In this document: one piece after another, positions 1 through 7,485 of the stretch
Layout of the letters: each line of letters opens with the position of its first letter
Numbering within the stretch: position 1 is the first letter of the stretch
Assembly: GCA_002724505.1 (NCBI GenBank)
Contig: PBOV01000168.1
Span: forward strand, 1-9,339
DNA length: 9,339 nt
From: Rhodospirillaceae bacterium
Lineage (GTDB): Bacteria > Pseudomonadota > Alphaproteobacteria > MPNO01 > UBA2964
Direction: 5' to 3'
Notes under the pieces: generated by a model
The model's database searches: none
The model's input: the letters and a program-made list of their open reading frames with translations, nothing else
What the model was told of the DNA's origin: nothing
Program-made: the position numbers and the translations under genes

Positions 1-192
1 GCATGCTTCCAATGAGGAGACATCAACTTCTAGTGCAATATAATTATCTTCATGGGCGGCATTGAGGACTGTTGCATGGACGGGCTTTACGTCTAAAGCT
101 GTTACCTTATTGCCGTCTTCAAGTAAGCCGCGCGCGCAGGCGGCGCCTATCCCGCCCCCTGTTCCCGTAACCAAAACAATTTTCTCTGCCAT
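1..192 (-). CDS. Short-chain dehydrogenase/reductase (SDR), N-terminal part, cut by window edge
   Basis: Reading the minus strand from an ATG at 192 gives 64 open codons up to the window edge, starting MAEKIVLVTGTGGGIG. This is the first strand and nucleotide-binding turn of a classical SDR, with the TGxxxGIG motif at residues 9-16. An acidic residue at the end of the second strand (Asp34, in TALD) usually means NAD(H) rather than NADP(H) is preferred. A VDV segment at residues 56-58 fits the Asp that contacts the adenine ring in this family. A purine-rich ribosome site (GGGGAAG) sits a few bases upstream of the ATG. The catalytic Ser-Tyr-Lys region lies outside the window, so the substrate is unknown. 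The gene is transcribed away from the transporter gene and may share the divergent control region with it. SDR membership is confident; the specific reaction is not assignable. Confidence 0.88.
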   Translation of the reverse strand, partial: MAEKIVLVTGTGGGIGAACARGLLEDGNKVTALDVKPVHATVLNAAHEDNYIALEVDVSSLEAC

Positions 193-229
193 TCTTCACT
201 TCCCCATTTGCAAATTTCTTAATCCATTT

Positions 230-249
230 CTTTATATTATCGTATAAAG
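230..249. repeat. Inverted repeat upstream of the leftward SDR
   Basis: Perfect 7-bp arms, CTTTATA and TATAAAG, are separated by 6 bp. The repeat lies 38-57 bp upstream of the SDR start codon at 192, a typical position for an operator or for the AT-rich core of a promoter on the minus strand. The sequence is AT-rich, so a chance repeat is possible. Confidence 0.4.
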
Positions 250-513
250 GGTTGTGAGGCTATTGCGGTTTGAGGCTGCTGGATACCACCTTCAATCCTT
301 TTCAGATTCCGATTACTGTAAATTTAATAATAGAAATTGGATAAGAAAACCGGTTGTTCAGCCTTGACAGTGACGCTCTGATGATATCCCATCGCCCGCA
401 ACTGGGACATTTAATGAGCCTAGCGGTATAGTGTGTTTTCGGTTGGACGCGCTGACATAGTGGTGGGAGCTTCAAGAATGGCAGATTTTCTTGATTTTGC
501 CTATGTGTCATTC

Positions 514-547
514 CCTCGATAGGGGTGTCCTGCTAGCGAGGCTTTTT
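514..547 (+). terminator. Terminator-like hairpin in the leader before the transporter gene
   Basis: Bases 514-522 pair with 533-541 (CCTCGATAG with CTAGCGAGG). This gives eight pairs and one A-G mismatch around a 10-base loop. One C and then five T follow on the plus strand. That is the shape of a weak intrinsic terminator. It lies about 100 bp before the transporter start, so it could end a short upstream transcript or act as an attenuator. No upstream gene on this strand needs it. The stem is imperfect, so confidence is low. Confidence 0.35.
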
Positions 548-644
548 GTAAGAATGTTTCTAAAGAGTTATGTCATCAGGCGGGAATCCTGCGCCTGGCA
601 TAATGGTTTTTTGTATTTGGTGCAGAATTTTATAGGCGAGAATA

Positions 645-2771
645 ATGGACGAAATTTCCCTACTTCATGAAGCCGGACAGGCTTTAACCATTTTGTTTAC
701 GTTTGAGAGACTAGGATTTCTGGCTCTCGGAGTTATCATCGGATTGATCGTTGGTGTTATTCCCGGTCTCGGCGGTTTGGTGGGGTTATCCCTGCTTTTG
801 CCATTTACATTTGATATGAACGCCTATACTGCGCTCGCATTCTTGATGGGCTTGCAGTCAGTTACCGTTACTTCGGATACAATACCAGCGGTAATGTTCG
901 GGGTGCCAGGTACGGTTGGTTCCGCGGCAACCATCCTTGACGGCTACCCGATGTCTCGCAAAGGCCAGGCTGGACGCGCGTATGGGGCTGCCTTTACCGC
1001 ATCGGTTATTGGTGGACTTTGGGGCGCCTTGCTTCTTGGTGTCAGTATTCCAATTCTTCGGCCAGTGATGCTTCATATCGGATCGCCAGAATTACTGTCT
1101 TTCTGTATATTTGGTCTTTCGTTAGCTTCCGTACTAAGTGGTGGCTCACTGCTTAAGGGCCTAGCCGGTGCCTGTATTGGTATTTTAGTTTCTACTGCAG
1201 GGGATGACCCTCAAACAGGCACCCTGCGTTGGACCTTTGACTCGCTGTATTTGTGGGATGGATTGCCTGTCGTGCCACTCGCTTTGGGATTGTTTGCCAT
1301 TCCAGAACTGGCCGATCTTGCTATCCAACAAAAATCGATTGCAGCTGACGGCAAAGATACCAAAATCACGGACAGTCAATTTGTTGGCGTTAAGGACGTC
1401 TTCGCAAATATGTGGTTGGTTATGAGGTGCGGTACGATTGGCGCGGGCCTTGGTGCTGTCCCCGGTATCGGAGCCTCTGTCGTTGACTGGATAGCCTATG
1501 GGCACGCGGCACGAACTGAGAAGGGAGCAGGGGAAACCTTTGGTAAAGGTGATGTGCGTGGCGTTATCGCTTCTGAGAGTTCTAATAATGCTAAAGAGGG
1601 AGGCGCCTTGGTGCCGACAATCGCCTTTGGTGTTCCCGGTTCAGCATCTATGGCACTAATCCTTGGCGCATTTTTAATTCATGGACTAGTCCCCGGGCCG
1701 GACATGGTTACCAAGAAATTGGATGTTACCTATACCATGGTGTGGTCGGTAGCGGTTGCGAACCTTCTAGGGGCCGGTATCTGTTTTACCTTTGCGCAGC
1801 AGCTGGCAAAGCTAGCATTAATTCGCCCGGGTATTTTGGTGCCAATTGTCTTAGCCGTAGTATTTGTGGGCGCCTTCCAAGGTTCGCGTCAGTGGGGTGA
1901 TATTTGGGCGTTGCTTGGGTTTGGCTTACTTGGCTTTATCATGAAACGGCTTCGCTGGCCGCGTCCACCATTGGTTTTGGGTTTCGTGCTCGGCGGCTTG
2001 GTTGAACGTTACATGTTTATTTCTGTCGAGCGATATGGAGCACAGTGGACTTACGACATTACAGAATTTCCAGTTGTCGTATTCATGTTCATCCTCACTT
2101 TTTGGGGAATTATGAGCCCGTATATTCGTGACGCACGTCAAAGGCGAAAAGATATCGCTGCCGGCGTAACGACAGAACAAAAAGCAACGTTCGCATACAA
2201 TAAGCGTGGCCTTGACCTCGATTTTGCGTTTGGTGTTGGTATCTTTGTGTTGTTTGTAATTGAATTGTCAATTGCCTCCACCTGGGAATTTGGCGCACGC
2301 CTTGTGCCCCAGGTGGTCGGGTATATGGCATTGGTCATTCTGGCCTTCTTCCTATTTGCCAAGTTGTTTTATCAGGCTGGTGCCAAGATGGTGACGACGA
2401 AGCGCGCCGACGGAACGGAAGTGACGAAGGAAGAAGCGGAAACCGACGTACATTTTGATATTGTCGTGGACTTCGGTGATCTCAGCAAAGAAACGATTAC
2501 TCGAAGAGCGTTCGCTTACTTTGGCTGGTGTGGTTTTTTCTTCCTTTGCGCCTCGCTAGTAGGCTTGATGGTGTCCATGTTCATCTTCCTCGTCGGATAT
2601 ATGAGGTTTTGGGGTCGGGCAAGTTGGGCCGTAACCATGGGCATTAGTTGTTCACTTTGGATTTTCTGTTATGGTCTATTCCATCACATACTGATTATTC
2701 CATGGCCCCAAACAGTGCTTGGAAATGTCTTTCCAGTACTTAGGACGATCAATTGGGCTAACCTGTTTTAG
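645..2771 (+). CDS. Tripartite tricarboxylate transporter permease, TctA-TctB fusion
   Basis: This 708-residue integral membrane protein begins with a TctA-type permease (about residues 1-500). TctA proteins are built from two similar halves, and both hallmark loops are visible: GVIPGLGG at 37-44 and GAVPGIGA near 270. Further family signatures are the GVPGT...DGYPMSRKGQAGRA stretch in the first half and the ESSNNAKEGGALVP, GVPGS and GLVPGP stretches at about 310-354. A normal TctA is about 500 residues. The remaining ~190 (from about 522) hold several hydrophobic segments around a charged loop and resemble the small subunit TctB, which is normally a separate gene. Family members take up tricarboxylates or aromatic carboxylates with a periplasmic binding protein (TctC); none is encoded here. 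The ATG at 645 has an AGGCGAG ribosome site four bases upstream. A strong terminator follows, so this is probably its own transcript. TctA is confident; TctB is inferred from hydrophobicity, size and position. Confidence 0.9.
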   Translation: MDEISLLHEAGQALTILFTFERLGFLALGVIIGLIVGVIPGLGGLVGLSLLLPFTFDMNAYTALAFLMGLQSVTVTSDTIPAVMFGVPGTVGSAATILDGYPMSRKGQAGRAYGAAFTASVIGGLWGALLLGVSIPILRPVMLHIGSPELLSFCIFGLSLASVLSGGSLLKGLAGACIGILVSTAGDDPQTGTLRWTFDSLYLWDGLPVVPLALGLFAIPELADLAIQQKSIAADGKDTKITDSQFVGVKDVFANMWLVMRCGTIGAGLGAVPGIGASVVDWIAYGHAARTEKGAGETFGKGDVRGVIASESSNNAKEGGALVPTIAFGVPGSASMALILGAFLIHGLVPGPDMVTKKLDVTYTMVWSVAVANLLGAGICFTFAQQLAKLALIRPGILVPIVLAVVFVGAFQGSRQWGDIWALLGFGLLGFIMKRLRWPRPPLVLGFVLGGLVERYMFISVERYGAQWTYDITEFPVVVFMFILTFWGIMSPYIRDARQRRKDIAAGVTTEQKATFAYNKRGLDLDFAFGVGIFVLFVIELSIASTWEFGARLVPQVVGYMALVILAFFLFAKLFYQAGAKMVTTKRADGTEVTKEEAETDVHFDIVVDFGDLSKETITRRAFAYFGWCGFFFLCASLVGLMVSMFIFLVGYMRFWGRASWAVTMGISCSLWIFCYGLFHHILIIPWPQTVLGNVFPVLRTINWANLF

Positions 2772-2784
2772 TTGTAGCCTATTC

Positions 2785-2824
2785 AAAAAAGGCGCCGGTC
2801 TTATGCGAGACCGGCGCTTTTTTT
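2785..2824 (+). terminator. Strong rho-independent terminator after the transporter gene
   Basis: A perfect 10-bp GC-rich stem (2792-2801 with 2808-2817, GCGCCGGTCT with AGACCGGCGC) closes a 6-base loop and is followed by seven T (2818-2824). A run of six A just before the stem would also let it work on the opposite strand. It begins 14 bp after the transporter stop codon and separates that gene from the FAD oxidoreductase transcript. Confidence 0.93.
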
Positions 2825-2907
2825 GTTGGCTTTTCGTGGCAGGCGTTTTCGAGGTGTCTTCAATCCATTATTATATTTTTAGTTAATAAAAATGGGAAAG
2901 TTTAGAG

Positions 2908-4452
2908 ATGGTGTCGAATAACAAGAAATCTGAGCATCAATTCGACGAGGAGTTTGATGTCGTTGTCGTTGGGTTTGGCTTTGCGGGCGGCGTTTCGGCT
3001 ATAGAGGCGCACGACGCGGGAGCTAAGGTTCTTCTCATCGAGAAAATGCCCGATCCGGGCGGTATTTCGATCTGTTCTCACGGTGCTATTTGTTCTACCA
3101 AAAATCCCGATGGGGCCTTTACATATCTAAAACATACCAATGCCGGCCGAACTCCGGATCCAGTGCTGCGCGCACTAGCAGATGGAATGCAGGATAATGA
3201 GCCTTATGCCCGTAAACTTACAGAGCTAACTGGCGCTGAGTTTATGATCCGTGAACGCGGCGGTAATTACCCCTTCCCTGGTGAGGATGCCTTTTACTAT
3301 ACCCAAATTACTGCTATCCCAAATATTGATGCGGGAACGGTCTACCCGCAAGTAAAAGGGCGGCCTGGTGGCCCTTTAGTTTTTTACGTCCTGCAGAAGA
3401 ACGTTGAGGAGCGAGGCATTGAAGTACGCTGCAGTACGCCCGCCAAAAAACTAATATCTAATGCTGACCGCGAAGTTATTGTTATTGTCGTTGGAACGGC
3501 CAACGGTGAACGACGTATTCGTGTGAAGAAAGGTGTCATTCTTGCCAGTGGTGGATTTGAAGCCAATGTTGAGATGCAGAAGCAATATTGGCAAATCATG
3601 CCAGTGACAACAGCTGCCAATGGCGGCAATACTGGTGATGGGATTCGAATGGCGCAGGCACTTGGCGCGGATCTTTGGCACATGTGGCATTTCCATGGTT
3701 CCTACGGTTTTCTTCATCCGGATAAGGAAGAGTTTCCTTATGGAATTCGTGTAAAACGCTTTCCCGACTGGATCCCCGGTCTTGAGCAGCGTGCGGTCGT
3801 TCAGGCACCCTGGATAATTGTTGATCAATCCGGTGATCGTTATATGAATGAATTTCCGCCATATGTCCAAGATACAGGTTGGCGACCCATGGAACATTAC
3901 GATCCTGTCACTCAGAGCTTTCCGAGAATTCCATCTTTACTTATTTATGACGAGCTTGGACGACGGCGTTTCCCGATGGGCAACCCCGCCTATAATGAAC
4001 GCGATATGACTTACGTTTGGAGCCAAGATAATAGCAAAGAAATAGAGGAAGGTATTATTAAGAAAGCCGATACAGTAGGCGAGTTGGCAGAGATGTTCGG
4101 TCTGGATGGGGGCAAGGTCGAGTCTACCATGGCTCGTTGGAATGAGATGTGTGTAACAAAGACTGATAACGACTTTGGGCGTCCAGCGGGCACCATGATG
4201 AAAATCCAGCGACCGCCCTTTTATGCTGGGCAGGTATGGCCTGTCCTCTCAAATACTCAGGGTGGTCCTGTTCACGATGCCAAGCAACGGATAGTTAATG
4301 TTAACGGTGAGGCTATTCCAAGGCTTTATGCTGCGGGTGAAATGGGGAGTTCCTTTGGCCACCTCTATCTCGCAGGCGGTAATATCGCTGAATGTTTTGT
4401 TACTGGCCGAATAGCCGGCAAGGAGGTAGCGGGTCTCGGTGCGCGGGATTAA
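2908..4452 (+). CDS. FAD-dependent oxidoreductase, fumarate reductase / FAD_binding_2 superfamily
   Basis: The 514-residue product carries the FAD-binding fold at both ends. The dinucleotide motif GFGFAG is at residues 22-27, and Glu45, which binds the ribose of FAD, ends the second strand. GVILASGGFEAN (209-220) is the conserved mid-protein FAD segment. YAAGEMGSSFGHLYLAGGN (474-492) followed by a GRIAGKE helix is the C-terminal FAD-binding signature. The family includes fumarate reductase flavoproteins, urocanate reductase, tricarballylate dehydrogenase and 3-ketosteroid dehydrogenases. The C-terminal Y-L-A-G-G-N pattern looks closer to the fumarate reductase side than to ketosteroid dehydrogenase. 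No signal peptide or haem-binding CXXCH is visible, so it is probably cytoplasmic. GGGAAAG lies seven bases before the ATG. It likely oxidises or reduces a C-C bond in the imported carboxylate (inference); the exact substrate is unknown. A UbiD gene follows after 134 bp. Confidence 0.88.
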   Translation: MVSNNKKSEHQFDEEFDVVVVGFGFAGGVSAIEAHDAGAKVLLIEKMPDPGGISICSHGAICSTKNPDGAFTYLKHTNAGRTPDPVLRALADGMQDNEPYARKLTELTGAEFMIRERGGNYPFPGEDAFYYTQITAIPNIDAGTVYPQVKGRPGGPLVFYVLQKNVEERGIEVRCSTPAKKLISNADREVIVIVVGTANGERRIRVKKGVILASGGFEANVEMQKQYWQIMPVTTAANGGNTGDGIRMAQALGADLWHMWHFHGSYGFLHPDKEEFPYGIRVKRFPDWIPGLEQRAVVQAPWIIVDQSGDRYMNEFPPYVQDTGWRPMEHYDPVTQSFPRIPSLLIYDELGRRRFPMGNPAYNERDMTYVWSQDNSKEIEEGIIKKADTVGELAEMFGLDGGKVESTMARWNEMCVTKTDNDFGRPAGTMMKIQRPPFYAGQVWPVLSNTQGGPVHDAKQRIVNVNGEAIPRLYAAGEMGSSFGHLYLAGGNIAECFVTGRIAGKEVAGLGARD

Positions 4453-4575
4453 ACGCTAATTTTTGTTTCATACGTTAGCTTGGATTGCCAATACTTGAGC
4501 CTCCCTATAGATTTCCGGCCATACACTAACGGAAGAGGGAAGCGGCGCATGCTAAGTTCCTCAAGAGCAGTTCAT

Positions 4576-4581
4576 GGAGAG
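4576..4581 (+). promoter_or_regulatory. Ribosome binding site of the first UbiD gene
   Basis: GGAGAG lies five bases upstream of the ATG at 4587, a good match to the Shine-Dalgarno consensus that supports this start. Confidence 0.75.
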
Positions 4582-4586
4582 TAAAT

Positions 4587-6239
4587 ATGGCGAACGATCC
4601 AAAATCGTTTGGTGGAAAAGGGTACCCCGATTTTCAAGATCACCTCAAATCCCTTGATAAGGCAGGTCTCCTCCAGAACATAGATAAACCCGTAAATAAA
4701 GATACCGAGATGCATCCGTTGGTGCGATGGCAGTTTCGTGGCGGAATTCCGGAGACTGATCGTAAAGCCTTTGTGTTCAACAATATCACTTGCTCTCGAG
4801 GTCAGAATTACGGCTTGCCAGTCGCAGTTGGCGCCCTTTCAGCTAATCGGGCAATTTACAGTATTGGTATAGGTGCGCCAGTTGAGGATATTGGTAAGGT
4901 GTGGAGTAACGCAATTGCCAACCCCATTCCACCGCGCGAGGTAACCGATGCTGTCTGTCAAGAGATTGTCGTCGACTCAGAACTTGAGGGGGATGGAAAG
5001 GGCCTTGACAGCCTGCCTATCCCAATTTCAACCCCTGGTTTTGATAGTGCGCCTTATTTTACGGCGACCGGTTGCATTAGTCGAAACCCAGAAACAGGCG
5101 TCCAAAATATGGGGACTTACCGCGCGGGCTTAAAAAGTTCGACACGAATGGCGGTGAGAATGTCAGTACGCTCAGGTGGAGCTGAGGGCCATCAGCACTG
5201 GCTGCAATACAAGAAACGCGGTGAAAAAATGCCCATGGCAATTATTCTTGGGGGTCCGCCAAGTGTTTGCTATTGCGCTCCTCAAAAGCTTCAGCTTGGG
5301 GTTGATGAAGTCGCAGTTGCGGGTGGTCTGGTTGGTGTTCCGATTAACATGGTCAAGGCTAAGACGGTCGATCTGATGGTACCAGCTGAAGCAGAAATTG
5401 TGGTCGAGGGTTATATAGATCCTGAGTATCTCGAGCCGGAAGCGCCGTTTGGTGAAAGTCACGGGCATATAGCCCTTGAGGATTATAATAATATTATGGA
5501 AATTACCGCGATTACACACCGAAAAAACGCGGTAATAGCCAGCATAATTTCTCAGGTTACTCCTTCAGAATCTAGCGTAATCAAGCGCGTCGCTTGGGAG
5601 CCCGTATGGCACAACCATTTAACCGATAATCTTGGTATTAAGGGAGTGAAGCGTGTCTCCATGCATGAGCCGCTTACTAATATACGTCGGGTATTATTTA
5701 TCGTGTTTGAACGGAATGTGCCTACCACGGAAATTTGGCGGGCATTATACGGAGCGTCAGTACTCAACTCAGCGGTGGGCAAATATATAATCGCGGTAAA
5801 CGAAGATATTGATCCCGATGAGGGTGATGCGGTCTTCTGGGCGCTAGCTTATCGAGCCAACCCTGCTCTTGATGTTGCTATATTGCCTCATCGTGACAAA
5901 GGTCACGGCCCCAAAAGCGATACCCGAATGGGACGTGAAGAGGCGACAATGCTGATCGACGCGACGCTTAAATCTGATATGCCCCCAATAGCATTACCAA
6001 AAAAAGAATATATGGAAGACGCTAAAGAACTTTGGGAGAAGCTGGGGTTGCCGGCGCTCAAACCTGAAAGCCCCTGGCATGGTTATTCACTCGGGGATTG
6101 GAATGATCAGTGGGATGATATGGCTAAGCGTGCGGCCGATGGTGATTATCTCGAGAACGGCCGACGGAGCGCACAAAACGATGTGTTGCCAAACACTTCT
6201 ATTCGCGACGTGCCAGGAAATCCGTTTGATAAAAAATAA
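4587..6239 (+). CDS. UbiD-family (prenylated-FMN) decarboxylase, first paralog
   Basis: A 550-residue UbiD-type (de)carboxylase, cytoplasmic, expected to use prenylated FMN to remove or add CO2 on an unsaturated or aromatic acid. The cofactor and catalytic signatures are readable by analogy with Fdc1. NMGTYR (174-179) supplies the Asn metal ligand and the catalytic Arg179. His204 in HQHW and Glu270 in PAEAEIVVEG match the other two metal ligands. EAPFGE (285-290) gives the two catalytic Glu with the expected five-residue spacing. The last motif reads EAPFGESHGH, where many family members have EGPFGE followed by other residues, so this is a divergent branch. The length is somewhat above the ~490-500 residues of typical UbiD. 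The stop codon overlaps the start of the TetR gene by one base (TAATG), implying co-transcription and translational coupling. UbiX, which makes the cofactor, is not in the window. The family is certain; the substrate is unknown. Confidence 0.94.
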   Translation: MANDPKSFGGKGYPDFQDHLKSLDKAGLLQNIDKPVNKDTEMHPLVRWQFRGGIPETDRKAFVFNNITCSRGQNYGLPVAVGALSANRAIYSIGIGAPVEDIGKVWSNAIANPIPPREVTDAVCQEIVVDSELEGDGKGLDSLPIPISTPGFDSAPYFTATGCISRNPETGVQNMGTYRAGLKSSTRMAVRMSVRSGGAEGHQHWLQYKKRGEKMPMAIILGGPPSVCYCAPQKLQLGVDEVAVAGGLVGVPINMVKAKTVDLMVPAEAEIVVEGYIDPEYLEPEAPFGESHGHIALEDYNNIMEITAITHRKNAVIASIISQVTPSESSVIKRVAWEPVWHNHLTDNLGIKGVKRVSMHEPLTNIRRVLFIVFERNVPTTEIWRALYGASVLNSAVGKYIIAVNEDIDPDEGDAVFWALAYRANPALDVAILPHRDKGHGPKSDTRMGREEATMLIDATLKSDMPPIALPKKEYMEDAKELWEKLGLPALKPESPWHGYSLGDWNDQWDDMAKRAADGDYLENGRRSAQNDVLPNTSIRDVPGNPFDKK

Positions 6240-6772
6240 TGTCCATCCGTCGTGATGATTGGATAGACGCTGCCTGGAATATTTTAGGTGATTCGGGTGT
6301 TGAGGGAATTAGGGTTGAGCAACTAGCTCTAAAACTGGGCGTTACTAAAGGAAGTTTCTACTGGCATTTTAAAAATCGTCAGGGTTTGATCGACGCGATG
6401 ATCGAACGTTGGCTTGGAATGAGAGAGGAGGAGCGCCCAGGTTCTGTCTCTTCCGCGGAAACCCCCAGCGACCGTATGTGGAATGTTATTGAGCAGAGTA
6501 TCACGCGTGGTACACGAGGCCAAGCGGCTGCATTGCGACTTTGGGCTCAGCGTCACCCCGAAGTGCAAAAAAGGATAGGCCGTGCTGATGACTTCAGGCG
6601 GCAGTTTTTCGTCGATCAGTTAAAAGCGTTGGGGCATAACGATAAAACAGCAGAAATTCGTGCTGAGGTCTATATATCGGTCATTACGGCAGAGTATTTG
6701 CATTCCGGTGGCCGAGAGCAAGACGAACGATTAAAAATAGCACGCAGTAAACACGATATGCTAATCCGCTAG
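6239..6772 (+). CDS. TetR/AcrR-family transcriptional regulator
   Basis: This 177-residue protein has a TetR-type N-terminal DNA-binding domain. Helix 1 contains DDWIDAAWNILGDSGVEGI, and the helix-turn-helix spans about residues 26-45 (VEQLALKLGVTKGSFYWHF). TKGSFYWHF is the recognition helix, and its end is the hallmark of the family. The C-terminal ~120 residues are the variable ligand-binding and dimerisation part and name no ligand. The ATG overlaps the UbiD stop codon, and no Shine-Dalgarno sequence is visible, so translation probably depends on ribosomes finishing the UbiD gene. The regulator would then be made in proportion to the enzyme. TetR proteins usually repress nearby genes and release DNA when a pathway compound binds. 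The palindrome at 7486-7499 is the best candidate operator. A tandem duplication overlaps the last codons. Confidence 0.92.
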   Translation: MSIRRDDWIDAAWNILGDSGVEGIRVEQLALKLGVTKGSFYWHFKNRQGLIDAMIERWLGMREEERPGSVSSAETPSDRMWNVIEQSITRGTRGQAAALRLWAQRHPEVQKRIGRADDFRRQFFVDQLKALGHNDKTAEIRAEVYISVITAEYLHSGGREQDERLKIARSKHDMLIR

Positions 6773-6823
6773 CACTCGCTGATTTGAATCATGCTAATCC
6801 GCTAGCACTCGCTGATTTGAATC
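6758..6823 (+). repeat. Perfect 33-bp tandem duplication across the regulator stop codon
   Basis: Bases 6758-6790 and 6791-6823 are identical over 33 bp and directly adjacent. The bases on either side differ, so the unit is exactly 33 bp. The first copy carries the last four codons and the TAG of the TetR gene (stop 6770-6772); the second copy repeats them as untranslated sequence in the same frame. The protein is therefore unchanged. The perfect identity suggests a recent slippage event. Confidence 0.97.
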
Positions 6824-6880
6824 GTTAGGCTACCCAAAAAGTGGTTAGACCTATTACTGGCTTTAACTTGAATTAAGTAT

Positions 6881-6885
6881 GGAGG
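6881..6885 (+). promoter_or_regulatory. Ribosome binding site deciding the cupin start
   Basis: GGAGG lies five bases upstream of the ATG at 6891. It sits immediately after an alternative upstream ATG at 6879, which has no such site. This places the true start at 6891. Confidence 0.85.
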
Positions 6886-6890
6886 CTGAT

Positions 6891-7415
6891 ATGCCATTAG
6901 ATGGTGTTGATAAGGGACAGGTAGTTCACGAAACTGATGCCATGCGGCAAACGCGTGAAAAGAATATCGCTAATGCTCCACCAGCAGAGTTCTTTAAGCT
7001 TCGCGCTGAGTTAGTTAAGCAGGGGCGTACTAATCAGATAGTTGCCGATACTGGCAACCTCTGGGCAAACTTGAAGGTTTATGCCTCTGGCGGTGAGAAT
7101 GGGCTACATAATCATACGGACCAGGATCACTTCCATTTAGTTCTTAAAGGTAAGGCATGTTTCCATGGGCCTCGGGGTGAAGAAAAAGTTTGTGGACCAT
7201 ATGAAGGGGTAATGCTGCCATCCGGTAGCTACTATCGTTTTGAGGCTGTCAGTGACGAGCCATTGGTACTCCTGCGTGTGGGAGCCAAGACTGACCCTAC
7301 GGCAGAACATCCCCGCTATAATGTTTATGGCGAGCCGCTGGATAGTGCATCTAAAGAAAATGGTAGGGTTGAGGTAATCCTCCGTCAGGGGGAGTTTTGG
7401 GGAGCGGAAGAGTAA
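6891..7415 (+). CDS. Single-domain cupin protein
   Basis: The start at 6891 gives 174 residues (MPLDGVDKGQ...). It is preferred over the in-frame ATG at 6879 because GGAGG is correctly spaced only for the later one. The central part is a cupin barrel. Motif 1 reads GLHNHTDQDHFHLVLKG (His73, His75, then His80 where the family usually has Glu, with Gly87 closing the motif). Motif 2 reads GVMLPSGSYYRF (Pro110, Gly112), with Arg116 at the usual last His position. Two or three metal ligands may remain (His73, His75, perhaps His80), but the standard three-His/one-Glu set is not intact. The protein could therefore have an altered metal site or be a non-catalytic binder. It sits between the TetR gene and the second UbiD gene, which points to a role in the same pathway. 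About 118 bp separate it from the TetR stop, and no clear promoter is visible there. Confidence 0.85.
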   Translation: MPLDGVDKGQVVHETDAMRQTREKNIANAPPAEFFKLRAELVKQGRTNQIVADTGNLWANLKVYASGGENGLHNHTDQDHFHLVLKGKACFHGPRGEEKVCGPYEGVMLPSGSYYRFEAVSDEPLVLLRVGAKTDPTAEHPRYNVYGEPLDSASKENGRVEVILRQGEFWGAEE

Positions 7416-7444
7416 GACTAGTACAATTTTTTCAATCTAATTGA

Positions 7445-7482
7445 TGCCCTTTAAGAGCGTTATTGGGCAGAGCCTTTTCTTA
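7445..7482 (+). terminator. Weak terminator-like hairpin after the cupin gene
   Basis: TGCCC (7445-7449) and TAA (7452-7454) pair with TTA (7460-7462) and GGGCA (7465-7469). The stem is interrupted by a two-base T-T internal loop and closes a 5-base loop. An interrupted T-rich tract (7474-7482) follows. It would end the upstream transcript just before the promoter of the second UbiD gene. The internal mismatch and broken T-run keep confidence low. Confidence 0.35.
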
Positions 7483-7485
7483 ACC

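Larger units (their letters stand above)
193..644. other. Divergent intergenic region, no convincing gene
   Basis: These 452 bases separate the leftward SDR from the rightward transporter gene. I see no convincing coding region. A 69-codon minus-strand frame (302-511) has no ribosome site that I trust and reads like random sequence. The region holds an inverted repeat near the SDR gene (230-249), an isolated TTGACA at 364-369 without a good -10 at the right distance, and a hairpin followed by a T-run at 514-547. The real transporter promoter could not be placed with confidence. Confidence 0.6.

Noticed and set aside
62..247. Plus-strand 61-codon frame at the left edge
   Set aside because: It lies opposite the SDR coding region, whose minus-strand translation has a clear TGxxxGIG motif.
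302..511. Minus-strand 69-codon frame containing a CPSCG stretch
   Set aside because: A single CxxC-type pair is not enough for a zinc ribbon, no ribosome site is evident, and the composition looks random. Not called as a gene.
2868..2877. TATTAT/TATATT as a -10 box before the FAD oxidoreductase gene
   Set aside because: A promoter is expected after the terminator, but the best -35 at the right distance matches at only three of six bases, so no site is called.
3384..3897. Long minus-strand frames inside the FAD oxidoreductase gene
   Set aside because: They lie opposite a gene with intact FAD motifs, and their translations show no domain.
4454..4477. GCTAA/TTAGC inverted repeat after the FAD oxidoreductase gene
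   Set aside because: Only five AT-rich pairs with a 12-base loop and no T-run after it, too weak for a terminator.
6879..6890. Upstream ATG as the cupin start
   Set aside because: The GGAGG directly after it is the ribosome site for the ATG at 6891; nothing comparable precedes 6879.
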